Virus record (IMG/VR): IMGVR_UViG_3300028025_001492 | Location: 1-40,218 of that record | Direction: 5' to 3' (one strand) | DNA length: 40,218 nt | Origin: a virus | In this document: piece after piece, positions 27,404 to 36,475 of the stretch | Layout of the letters: each line of letters starts with the position of its first letter | Position numbering within the stretch: the stretch's first letter is position 1 | Notes under the pieces: model-generated | The model's database searches: none | Told to the model about the DNA's origin: nothing | The model's input: only the letters and a program-made list of their open reading frames with translations | Translations under genes and position numbers: made by a program

Positions 27404-28933
27404 TTAGATTAAGCCAGCACCTCTGGCTTGTGAAGCAAATGACTTGCTTCCTATAGTGCCCGCTTTACCTGCGAAGCGAGCCTCTTCTTCTTTAGTTAAT
27501 GCTTCTAAGGCTTGTGTTTCTCTGACTGAGTTTCTAAAAACAATATTCTCTAAGTCAGCCTGTGTTAATGCTTCTGTTCCAGATATACCTGCAAGTTTAG
27601 TTGCGGTAGGAAGTGCCTGTGCTACACGTCCGAATTTACCAAGTGCACTCTGGTATGTCTCACCCATAGCACCTAGTTCGGTAGCACGTTCTACAGTTAC
27701 TCCACCTGGAAGGGTTTGAGCACCTAAGCCTTGTTGTTGAGCAGCAGTCAGAACTTCATATCCAGCAATTTCTCTTGCTAGTTCCTTAGTGCTCTTTTCT
27801 CCACCAATAATTGCTTTAGCAATTTGAGTGCGAGTTAAGTTTGGATAGTAAGTCTTAATAGTTTCTTTTACTTCATTAGGAGCAAAATCAATTCTATCAA
27901 ATATCTGAGTAACACGCTCTGCAAATACTGATGCTGGGATAGCCTTACCAATTATTCCAGTAAGAAATTCTTCAGTTGCTAACTCACCAAGGTTTGCTGC
28001 TCTAAGAACATCTGCCATTTTTGATTGAGTTCCAACATACTCAGCAACTGTAGGAACAGTTACTGGCTTGCCAGCCTGACGTAAATCTTGTAGGTCATAG
28101 ATACCTTTGAACCGCTTAGTAAAGTCAGCCATCTCAGGGTTGTTACGAACATCTTGTAATGCTAAGTTATAAGATTCATCAATTGTTGCGCCTGTCTTAT
28201 AAAACTTAGACATAGATGTATATAGTTGGTCAACCCAAGGTTTTGCAACTTCTTCTGCACCAAAAAATAAACCAAGGGTAGTTTTAAATACATCTTTTGC
28301 TAATGTTGGTCCAGTTACACCAGTACCAGGTAAGCCAGCACTTAATGTTGTTCCGCCAGTTCCTGTTCCACTTGTTGTCCCACCTGTTCTTGTACCACCC
28401 ATACCCATACCAGGTAAATCACCAAAGAAAGATAATCCAGTTAGGCTAGTCCCTAGTCCACCCATTCCACCAGTTTCATCTGTTGGTAGGCTTGACATAT
28501 TAAATAAGTCGCCATATTGTCCCTGAAGTTTTCTTACTGTCTCTGCAGGATTAGCACCAGCAGCAATAGCCTCATCATATTGTTTCTTTATTAAGACGGC
28601 AGCCATAGCGTTGGTATCAGTAGTACCATCTGGTTTTCTTACTTGCTTTTGTTCTTCAGCAGTTAGTTGTCCAGATATAGGTGTATCATTAAAATATCCT
28701 TGTGTATTAATACCGCCACGAGAAGCAATATATTCTTTGCTATATCCAATAGACATAGCCTCTGCTTCTTTGGCAGCATTGCGTTCTGCTCCAGTAATAG
28801 TTAAACCACTAACTTTAGACTCAGTACCAACAAGTGCTACATTGCTTGGCATATCTCGTCCAGTAGCAGCAGTATAAGAAGATATTGGTGGGAGTCCTAA
28901 TCCTGCTCTAATTTTATCGCGTTCGTCAGCCAT
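27404..28933 (-). CDS. Putative internal virion protein, 509 aa
   Basis: A mostly helical protein with a Gly/Thr-rich hinge (about 155-205, GMGMGGTRTGGTTSGTG). The N-terminal part has RDKIRAGLGLPP; the C-terminal half is full of amphipathic helices (EFLTGIIGKAIPASVFAERV, KELAREIAGYEVLTAAQQQG). No enzyme motif is seen. Placed between portal and scaffold, it may be ejected with the DNA. Confidence 0.6.
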   Translation of the reverse strand: MADERDKIRAGLGLPPISSYTAATGRDMPSNVALVGTESKVSGLTITGAERNAAKEAEAMSIGYSKEYIASRGGINTQGYFNDTPISGQLTAEEQKQVRKPDGTTDTNAMAAVLIKKQYDEAIAAGANPAETVRKLQGQYGDLFNMSSLPTDETGGMGGLGTSLTGLSFFGDLPGMGMGGTRTGGTTSGTGTGGTTLSAGLPGTGVTGPTLAKDVFKTTLGLFFGAEEVAKPWVDQLYTSMSKFYKTGATIDESYNLALQDVRNNPEMADFTKRFKGIYDLQDLRQAGKPVTVPTVAEYVGTQSKMADVLRAANLGELATEEFLTGIIGKAIPASVFAERVTQIFDRIDFAPNEVKETIKTYYPNLTRTQIAKAIIGGEKSTKELAREIAGYEVLTAAQQQGLGAQTLPGGVTVERATELGAMGETYQSALGKFGRVAQALPTATKLAGISGTEALTQADLENIVFRNSVRETQALEALTKEEEARFAGKAGTIGSKSFASQARGAGLI

Positions 28934-28936
28934 TAA

Positions 28937-30034
28937 TTAAACTCCAAATCCTGATGCTCTGGCAAAACCAATTGCTGCTTCTTTCGCTTTAGTTTGAAGA
29001 GCAAATGTTTTTTCTGCGTTTGGATGAAAGATTGCATAGTTATAAATATCAGCAGTAGTTGGAAGTGGAGCCTTACCAACCACACCATCTGGTCTTAAGA
29101 ATCTATCAACTTCTGGATTATCTAAAGTTAAAAGACTTGGGTCCATCTCCCAGGTCTTAGCCAATATAGAAACAATAGGGTTTGCAATATCAGAAACAGT
29201 TAAATCAGAATTTGCTGCAAGACGTGGAGCCAATGCTGGATAATACTTTTGTGCTTGAGCATTTAATTCTAACTTAAGTTTTTCTGGAGATAATGCACCA
29301 GAGGCTAAATCTATACCAAGTTTTACAATCTCTTGGTTAGTTACATTTGTTGAGCCATAAGACTTAAGAATTGTTTTAACGTTGTTAATTGTTTTAATTG
29401 CAGAACTAGGTAAATCCTCAGCCTTACCAAGTACTGCCTTTGACCATACATAAGATTCAGTAAAAGCCTTAGCATCAAATAGTGATGGAGTAGTTACCTG
29501 CTCAATGCCACCATCTTTAGCCTTACGGGTAACAGTCCTACCAGATAACTTAGCCTCAGAACTTACCTTGTTAAAGAAATCTAATCTATCTTTTTCAGTA
29601 AATAATGCTGGGTTGTAACCTAGGGCTGAAGCAGTCTTATTCAAAAGAGCATCTGATGTTAGTTTGTCATACTCAGTATATGAGATAGTTGTACCAGTAA
29701 CAGATGGAGCATTCTTGCTTAATGTACCAAGAACATCCCAAGGTGATTTCTTTTCACCATTCTTAAAGGAAGCCACAGCGCCATCAACAATCGTATTCCA
29801 AAGAGTTTGACGCATTGCACGGGTAGGCTGTGTCTTATTCTCAACAGTAACTAAATACTCTTGAAGTGCAAGAACTGATGCTTCAGGTAGGGTAGAGAAA
29901 CCCTTCTTAACTATAGATGCATCAGCCTTAACCAAGTTACCATTTTTATCTGGCATCCAAAGATAACTAATTGTTTTATTAGAACCTTTTTGAGGAATCT
30001 TAGGTATTGGTGGTGGTGGGGTTGGTCCTGCCAT
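28937..30034 (-). CDS. Putative internal virion protein, 365 aa
   Basis: It starts with a proline-rich segment (MAGPTPPPPIPKIPQK) and continues as a mixed helical protein with NTIVDGAVASF, DLASGALSPEKLKLELNAQA and FHPNAEKTFALQTKAKEAA. No family is known. The start overlaps the stop of the 1722-aa gene by one base. Probably a structural partner of its large neighbours. Confidence 0.6.
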   Translation of the reverse strand: MAGPTPPPPIPKIPQKGSNKTISYLWMPDKNGNLVKADASIVKKGFSTLPEASVLALQEYLVTVENKTQPTRAMRQTLWNTIVDGAVASFKNGEKKSPWDVLGTLSKNAPSVTGTTISYTEYDKLTSDALLNKTASALGYNPALFTEKDRLDFFNKVSSEAKLSGRTVTRKAKDGGIEQVTTPSLFDAKAFTESYVWSKAVLGKAEDLPSSAIKTINNVKTILKSYGSTNVTNQEIVKLGIDLASGALSPEKLKLELNAQAQKYYPALAPRLAANSDLTVSDIANPIVSILAKTWEMDPSLLTLDNPEVDRFLRPDGVVGKAPLPTTADIYNYAIFHPNAEKTFALQTKAKEAAIGFARASGFGV

Positions 30035-33000
30035 TATCTAGCCTCTTTCAAGTTATCATTTTGGAAATATCTATTTATTATTTTTTGTAGTACTGGGTCC
30101 CAAAGATTTAAAGTTGATTCTAAGTAACCGACCCATTGTTCTTGAATTTTATTCTTAGAACCAACAGGAGTATCTTTATAAGCCTTAACATAGGAATCAC
30201 GATAATCTAGGAAAGATTTTGCGTGGGTCCAGAATTGAGTATTACCAAATTCATTCATCCATTTTTTATTATTAACAACTTTTTGTAAACCTCTGGCTTG
30301 TGACCAAGCAGCATCTCCCTTTGAGATACTTTGCATATACTCGTTATACCAAGGTTCGCTACCAGCCTTAAGAGTTGTTGTTGCATATTGTTTTAATGCA
30401 TCTTTTAATTCTGGAATACTAAGATAACTTGCATAACCTGCTTCTTTAGCAGCATCATTTAATTGATTCTTGTAGTCAGTATAAGCCTTCCAATAACGAG
30501 ATTTAGTTAACTCAACCTCAATCATTTCTGGTGTCTTAATCTGTGTATTAAGAATTGTTCCACCAGGTAGGGTTGTATTTGGGTCGTTAAGGAATTTATT
30601 AACTTGTGGACTATATTCTTTTGGTAAATCTGCAGTTAATAGTCCAACTACTTGAGGACTAATAGATTCTAGTTCCTTAGCAAGACCACTATAATCATCC
30701 CAGATTCTATCGTATGCTTTTTGACTTGGAGTGATATAAGCATTTTTATCTCTGGAAGATACAAACAATCTATCCATAGGAAATTCTGAACCAAAAACAG
30801 CCATATGAGATTGAAACTCATCCGTTGCAAAACTTTGAGCCTCTACATCACCTTTGCCCTGTGCTCTGTATTTATCAAGAAGCATAACGTAGTAGTCATT
30901 AAATAAACTATCTGGACGGGCTTCTACATACTGGGCTGAACCTAGTAATGAGAAAAATTGAGTACGGAATTTACGTAAGTAAATATCTCTAGTTTCTTTT
31001 TCTACACTTTTTTCAGTTGGCTTTGGACCAATTTTCATATCATAAAGAGTCCATTGTTTATTTGATACAGAAACTAATGAGTCCATCCACATTTCGTCAG
31101 TCTTTGACTTATTGACTGCAGTCATTAAATTTCTTGCCCAAGCAGGAGTAAATGTTTTAGTTAATTGAGTCTTACTGCTTGGCTCAACTCCAAATGGAAA
31201 CAACTCATCATATGAATAACCAGGAATTTTACCAATTGTTTTATCTATAAGAGTTTTTATTTCATCTGCTGAATTAGGCTTACCATTTAAAATTTTACCT
31301 ACTGAAAGTGGGACTAGCCAGTTTGCGCCAGGAAGGTTAGCAATAAAGTTAGTTGCACGTGCTGAAACAATAATTCCTGAGCCATCATTAAAGCCCATTT
31401 CCTTGGTACCAGGAACTAATAGATACTCAGCCTTCATTGGGTCTTCAACTGGATTACCGTACTTGTCTACACCAAATGAGTTATATAAAGCATAGTAAGA
31501 GTTTAAGAATCCTGATGTTCTGCCAGGTTGTCTAGCAGCAAAACCAGTATAACGATAGATACCACTCGCTGCAGCATTAGGGAAGACAAGTGCTGCACGG
31601 GCTAGATAAAGCCCTCTTTGTTGACGTGGAATTGTATAAAAAACTTTTGTTATATCTTGCACCATTTCGGCTGCAGTAGATTGTCTTAAAGCATTTAAAG
31701 TTGCAAGACTTATCTCTTGACCTTGAGCAAGTAACTGATTAGCCTTATCAACTACACGATTAGCGTGTTCAACATTGCCCCATATTTGACGAATTAAGTT
31801 TTCTGGTTTTGCAAGTTGACGCCACGCTGCTGAGATAGCAGCATCTGCTGCTTCACTAATTGCTTTAGAATTACTTGTAGGTCTTGCATAAGCAATATCA
31901 AGTGGTTGAATAGGAACCATTTGGTCAAGATATGCACTCAATGTTCTTTCTAAATCTGTTTGTTTAACAGCACCTGCAGCAGCCAGTCTTTGTGCCTCTG
32001 GGCTTGGTAAGTATCTATTAACATATGAAATAGAATCATCAACAATTTGAGTTAGTTCATCTTCGCTACGTCCCATATTAAATGCGTAAGATTTACCCTG
32101 ACGTGTAGTTGCCCATTGTAGTAACTCTTCACGAGATGCACCACTTAAAATTTGGTCAACTAAAATGTCGCCTCGCATATGATTATTAACTACATAAGTT
32201 AATTCAGGAAAATATAGTGGGTCTGCAACATTTGTTATAGTAGAAGGACTCTTGCGAAATATAGTATTTATATTTGCGACAACCGCTTTGTTACCAAGAA
32301 CCTCAAGTGTTCTGGTACTGTTGTTTGCAATTTCGCTAAAGTATCCATCACCAAGATAGTTCTCATTGGTAAATGATGGGAACTCAACCTTTTGTCCATT
32401 AGCAAGAACTCGTGTTACAGTCTCTGGCATTAAAGATTTGCTCTCATAGCGACCTTCAGATACCTTAAATAATCTGGCTCTTTCTTGCAATTTAGGGTCG
32501 AGTTTCTTTAAAACTTGACCTATCTCATCATAAACTTTAGCAATCTGAGAATCAAGAACAGTTAATTCAGGAGCAAGAATATTAATTTTATTAGTTGCCT
32601 CACTTAATAACGCCTCAGCCTTGGCTATTAAAGATGCACTACCTTTGTATGATTGCTCAATCATCTTAAATGTATCTTTATATTCTTTAGGAGCAGTAAC
32701 ATCTCTTACTCTAAAATCTTGTAATTCATCTGCAGGAATATTATCTTTTAAAGTTTTAATTCTACGACCTAAGTTGTATAAAGACGGAACATCAACTGGT
32801 TTGCCATATTCAACTGTCCAACGATTAAAGTTTGTTTCAATATTCTCAACAACTTTTTCGGCTGCACGTAAATCTTCTCTAACTTCATCAGCCCAGTCAG
32901 CCTTTGTCTTAGGTGATACACCAGGAGTATCCCTAAAGAAACTTAAATATTGTGCATAGGTTTTATCACGAAGGTTCACCGCTTGGTTATACTCTTCTGA

Positions 33001-35202
33001 TAAAGCCTTTATCTCACGTTGAATTTCTTTTTTAGCACTTGGCAAAATAGTTTTTGATTTTTCAATATTTCTCATAGCAAAATTTCCTGCGTTCTTTATC
33101 ATTTGTTTTGAAGCAGTAGTTGCCATTGCTGAAACAAATTGTGAACCAGATGCCATAGTTGCTGACAACATAGGTTCAAAAACTGAGTTTTTAGGAATAT
33201 ATGAAAAACGATATAACTGTGCTAATGAGAACGCTTTATTTCCCATTTCAAAAATTGATTGTGCTGCATCTTTAGTTGAGCCAGTACCCTTTTGTACTGC
33301 TCCAGCAACTACATTTTTTTCTGCTCTAGCAGCACGGGCAATCAATTTATCTAACTCACCAAAAGGTAACATAGGCATTGAGTTTTGTAGTTGACGTTGA
33401 GTCTGTGCATTAACTACAAGTCGTGTGCCAGTTGGGTCCATTGCGTTTCCGTGTTGGCGTAGGTCTCCGTGTACAGCCTTAACATTTTGCATTGAAGTAT
33501 TAACAAAAGAATCAATTACTTCAGTATTATAGTAACCTCTTGAATATGCAATAGTTCTAGCCAATGCTATATTAGCGTCATCAATAACTTTAGCACGAGC
33601 ACCATCTGTAGTAGCGGAAACAAACTTATCAATTAATTCTCTACGATATTCAGAAACAGTTTTTGGAATTAATTCATCTGTCATAATTATTCTATCGCCA
33701 CGTGTAAATAATGGAATATCATCAAAGACAGAAATTAATTCATCTACACCATTAAGAGGACGTAAACCTGAGTTGGTTACAAATCCTTTTGGCATCATAG
33801 TTCCAAAGTTGCGGATAAGAACTGTGGCTGGACCACCTACACGTCCACCCAGTACTGTTTGAGTAAGCCCACCAACGTTTGAAAAATCACGTTCTAGTCT
33901 TGCTGTCTTAAGTTGACCAGCCCTTGTGCGAGATGCAATATATGCAGTCTTGCCAATTACAGGTTCCATTGGCTTATAATTTTTACCAAAGAATCTAGGG
34001 CTAACCTCAAGAAGATTAGTTGTAGGATTTAATTCTTCTTTTAAGAATGCATCATAAATTGCTTGATGCTTTGGGTCCTTAGCGATAGCATCATCATATG
34101 CTTGATTCCAGCGATTACGTTGTTCTACTGTGTAGGTAGGTAATTTGTTATTCGCTATATAGTAGTTTTGAACTTCTTCAGTTCCTCTGCCCATATACCA
34201 AACATCATCAAGGTTTCTTGCACTAGCAAGACGGTCAATTGCAGGACCCCAACCTTTATCTGCTAGTAATAAATCACGAACAAACGCTGGGTCTGTTGTT
34301 TCTCTTACTAAAGCAGGAAGTCTTGGGTTTAAACTGTATGGTTTTAATATATTTTTAATATCAATGATGTTAGTTGAGATAGCAAGGTTTTCAATATCTT
34401 GACCAAACACAGTTAATGCACCATCTTGACCATTGCTTGCTTTAAATTTAATGTGGTCGTCAGCCAATTTTTCTAATTGAGGTAGAGCATTAATGTCTCC
34501 AACACGAATTTTAGTTGTTAATCCAGCAGCAGTTAAAAGACTTTTTGTTATAGCAGCAAAGCCTCTGATACCTTTATCAATGGCAACGTTTTTAATTATT
34601 GCGTCATTTATTCCGCTAACCCATCTTCCAACAAGATTGTCTTGGAAATTTTCTTTAACATCTTGGTCATTCCATAAGTCAACTTCATCTAAATCAATTC
34701 CACCTAATTTAAGAATACCAGACTCAAGTGCTGGTAAAACTGGAATCATTTCTGCTTTAGTAAAAGATACACCAAGAGATACTTTTTTACTTCTCTCGTA
34801 CGCATCAACTATATCTTGTGGTTGAAAACCTTTACGAAATTTTTCTGTTTCATATAATGGACTATTAGGGTCAGCAAGTAAAAATGCTGTAGAAATGGGA
34901 CGTGCAACAATTGGACTAAAAACATATTTTTCTGCAGCATTTGCTACATTCATAATTGGGTCAACTGGCTTCATAATTGACTGGTCTTGTGAAAGAATTC
35001 CAGCATCTTTCATAGACTGCTTTATGCCAGCCTCAGTTGCTAAGTTCGCAGCAGCAGCAATCTCTGGTCTGCTTTTAGAATATGTTGCAGCACCAAGTGA
35101 AGCACCAGCCTGTAATACTGGAGATAGAAGACTTCCAGTAAAAGCACCTAAACCTTTTGCAACCGATTTAGTTGTGTCTAAAAAATCATTCCATAAAGAC
35201 AT
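30034..35202 (-). CDS. Giant virion protein, 1722 aa (putative ejection protein)
   Basis: The largest gene of the window, over 5 kb. The N-terminus has SLLSPVLQAGASLGAA, a hydrophobic stretch; the middle (about 680-900) is rich in long helices and coiled coil (KSKTILPSAKKEIQREIKAL, EKVVENIETNFNRW). No enzyme signature is visible. In podophages, very long, helical proteins coded after the portal are internal or ejection proteins, so that role is inferred. It could instead hold an unrecognised enzymatic domain. Confidence 0.6.
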   Translation of the reverse strand: MSLWNDFLDTTKSVAKGLGAFTGSLLSPVLQAGASLGAATYSKSRPEIAAAANLATEAGIKQSMKDAGILSQDQSIMKPVDPIMNVANAAEKYVFSPIVARPISTAFLLADPNSPLYETEKFRKGFQPQDIVDAYERSKKVSLGVSFTKAEMIPVLPALESGILKLGGIDLDEVDLWNDQDVKENFQDNLVGRWVSGINDAIIKNVAIDKGIRGFAAITKSLLTAAGLTTKIRVGDINALPQLEKLADDHIKFKASNGQDGALTVFGQDIENLAISTNIIDIKNILKPYSLNPRLPALVRETTDPAFVRDLLLADKGWGPAIDRLASARNLDDVWYMGRGTEEVQNYYIANNKLPTYTVEQRNRWNQAYDDAIAKDPKHQAIYDAFLKEELNPTTNLLEVSPRFFGKNYKPMEPVIGKTAYIASRTRAGQLKTARLERDFSNVGGLTQTVLGGRVGGPATVLIRNFGTMMPKGFVTNSGLRPLNGVDELISVFDDIPLFTRGDRIIMTDELIPKTVSEYRRELIDKFVSATTDGARAKVIDDANIALARTIAYSRGYYNTEVIDSFVNTSMQNVKAVHGDLRQHGNAMDPTGTRLVVNAQTQRQLQNSMPMLPFGELDKLIARAARAEKNVVAGAVQKGTGSTKDAAQSIFEMGNKAFSLAQLYRFSYIPKNSVFEPMLSATMASGSQFVSAMATTASKQMIKNAGNFAMRNIEKSKTILPSAKKEIQREIKALSEEYNQAVNLRDKTYAQYLSFFRDTPGVSPKTKADWADEVREDLRAAEKVVENIETNFNRWTVEYGKPVDVPSLYNLGRRIKTLKDNIPADELQDFRVRDVTAPKEYKDTFKMIEQSYKGSASLIAKAEALLSEATNKINILAPELTVLDSQIAKVYDEIGQVLKKLDPKLQERARLFKVSEGRYESKSLMPETVTRVLANGQKVEFPSFTNENYLGDGYFSEIANNSTRTLEVLGNKAVVANINTIFRKSPSTITNVADPLYFPELTYVVNNHMRGDILVDQILSGASREELLQWATTRQGKSYAFNMGRSEDELTQIVDDSISYVNRYLPSPEAQRLAAAGAVKQTDLERTLSAYLDQMVPIQPLDIAYARPTSNSKAISEAADAAISAAWRQLAKPENLIRQIWGNVEHANRVVDKANQLLAQGQEISLATLNALRQSTAAEMVQDITKVFYTIPRQQRGLYLARAALVFPNAAASGIYRYTGFAARQPGRTSGFLNSYYALYNSFGVDKYGNPVEDPMKAEYLLVPGTKEMGFNDGSGIIVSARATNFIANLPGANWLVPLSVGKILNGKPNSADEIKTLIDKTIGKIPGYSYDELFPFGVEPSSKTQLTKTFTPAWARNLMTAVNKSKTDEMWMDSLVSVSNKQWTLYDMKIGPKPTEKSVEKETRDIYLRKFRTQFFSLLGSAQYVEARPDSLFNDYYVMLLDKYRAQGKGDVEAQSFATDEFQSHMAVFGSEFPMDRLFVSSRDKNAYITPSQKAYDRIWDDYSGLAKELESISPQVVGLLTADLPKEYSPQVNKFLNDPNTTLPGGTILNTQIKTPEMIEVELTKSRYWKAYTDYKNQLNDAAKEAGYASYLSIPELKDALKQYATTTLKAGSEPWYNEYMQSISKGDAAWSQARGLQKVVNNKKWMNEFGNTQFWTHAKSFLDYRDSYVKAYKDTPVGSKNKIQEQWVGYLESTLNLWDPVLQKIINRYFQNDNLKEAR

Positions 35203-35405
35203 TATTGTACCGTCCCTGGTTTAAATGTAGATAGAGAGCCACCCTGAACTTCATCTTCAGTAATAGCCAGTATGAATCTATCTCTATCGTTTGTAGATTC
35301 CCAAGGTACCATTGATAATGATAATGCAACTCCAAAGTTATCGTAACCTAATGAATTGGCAAACTTATCTAAATGGTCAAAGAAAGAATTTTCTACCCAT
35401 TTCAC
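35202..35405 (-). CDS. Small hypothetical protein, 67 aa
   Basis: The GTG at 35405 overlaps the preceding stop (GTGA). MKWVENSFFDHLDKFANSLG and LSLSMVPWESTNDRDRFILA suggest a compact mixed fold. No family is known. It is a small late gene directly upstream of the giant virion gene. Confidence 0.65.
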   Translation of the reverse strand: MKWVENSFFDHLDKFANSLGYDNFGVALSLSMVPWESTNDRDRFILAITEDEVQGGSLSTFKPGTVQ

Positions 35406-35881
35406 AATATCTGTGCTTTCAAATAGTTAACTAGTTCCTTGTATGAGTCAGGTGCACCAGGTAATCTAGTTGCTTGTAGTAAATCTGGTAGATATTTTTT
35501 AATTAAATCTAAGTCTTGTGATTGGTTAATTGGGCTAGTAATACGTGCAGGTAATGCTTCTTCACCACGTCCACGACCAATTGCCACACCATCAGAGATA
35601 GGTAAATCACCCTCATATTCAGCATCTAGTGGAGTAAAACTTCCCATCATTGCGTCTAATGGATTACCTGTAGGTGCTGGTGGTGCTTTAGGTGTTGGAG
35701 TACTCGCCAATTTTGCACCAGCCTTCTGTTCTTTAATTTGTTTGTTTACTCCATATGGAAAACCTGAGTAATTCTTACCAGATTGTCCGTCGCCACCCAT
35801 AGGATTAATATTTGCTGGGTTATTTTGAGGAGCAGTTGGACGGTCACCACCACGATTCTCTACAGGTTGTGTCATTGACAT
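35402..35881 (-). CDS. Proline/glycine-rich protein, 159 aa
   Basis: The ATG follows TAGGAGGATGTA. The N-terminal two thirds are disordered-looking (Pro, Gly, Asn; STPTPKAPPAPTGN). The C-terminus is helical with LIKKYLPDLLQATRLPGAPD. It may be a flexible adapter in the head. Unknown family. Confidence 0.65.
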   Translation of the reverse strand: MSMTQPVENRGGDRPTAPQNNPANINPMGGDGQSGKNYSGFPYGVNKQIKEQKAGAKLASTPTPKAPPAPTGNPLDAMMGSFTPLDAEYEGDLPISDGVAIGRGRGEEALPARITSPINQSQDLDLIKKYLPDLLQATRLPGAPDSYKELVNYLKAQIL

Positions 35882-35890
35882 TACATCCTC

Positions 35891-36460
35891 CTACTTCGTA
35901 AATTGTGTTTTGATATTTGCGGTCCCACCGCACCATATGTTGTATTGAATTGCTATGTTAACTGCTTTTTTAGCAACACTTGTTGCTTTAGCGTGGGTTC
36001 TGCGCTCCATATCCATTGCTGCTAGTGCACCAAGGGCTATTCCACCACCAGAACCTATGCCGTATAAGCCTTTATCATCACGCATATATCCATAGTCATC
36101 ACTAACTTGATATATCTTGCCATTAAAACAAACTAATGCATCCCAACCAGAGTCATCATCTTTATTATTCTTAGGTGCTGGTTCATAACCAGCCTCAGTT
36201 AATGTTTGTTTTATAGATGGTAGTACTCTAATCATCATAAATCTATCTGGGTCTTGAGTTTTAATTACCTTTGGTGGTTGCCATAGGTTATTAAGAATAT
36301 CTCCTGCTATAGCATCACCTGCTACTGCAACTAAATACTCACCAACTTTAACTATCTTGTCGCAACCTTTGGCTATATACGGTCTATCTGTATATGTGGT
36401 CATAGTATCTGCGCCTAAAACAGCCCAGCCTTTACCTTGAATACCTACAATCGCTGTCAT
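35891..36460 (-). CDS. HslV/proteasome-beta-like Ntn hydrolase
   Basis: This 189-aa protein starts MTAIVGIQGKGWAVLGADT, with CDKIVKV at 33-39 and YGIGSGGGIALGALAAM near 133-149. Thr2, exposed after Met removal, corresponds to the Thr1 nucleophile; Asp18 and Lys35 match Asp17 and Lys33 of HslV; GSGG is the loop with the conserved Ser. It is therefore a predicted active N-terminal-nucleophile protease. No HslU-like ATPase is encoded. It lies directly between the portal and small head genes, where phages place their prohead proteases, so capsid maturation is a tempting role. Confidence 0.8.
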   Translation of the reverse strand: MTAIVGIQGKGWAVLGADTMTTYTDRPYIAKGCDKIVKVGEYLVAVAGDAIAGDILNNLWQPPKVIKTQDPDRFMMIRVLPSIKQTLTEAGYEPAPKNNKDDDSGWDALVCFNGKIYQVSDDYGYMRDDKGLYGIGSGGGIALGALAAMDMERRTHAKATSVAKKAVNIAIQYNIWCGGTANIKTQFTK

Positions 36461-36475
36461 AGTCCCCCACTTAAA

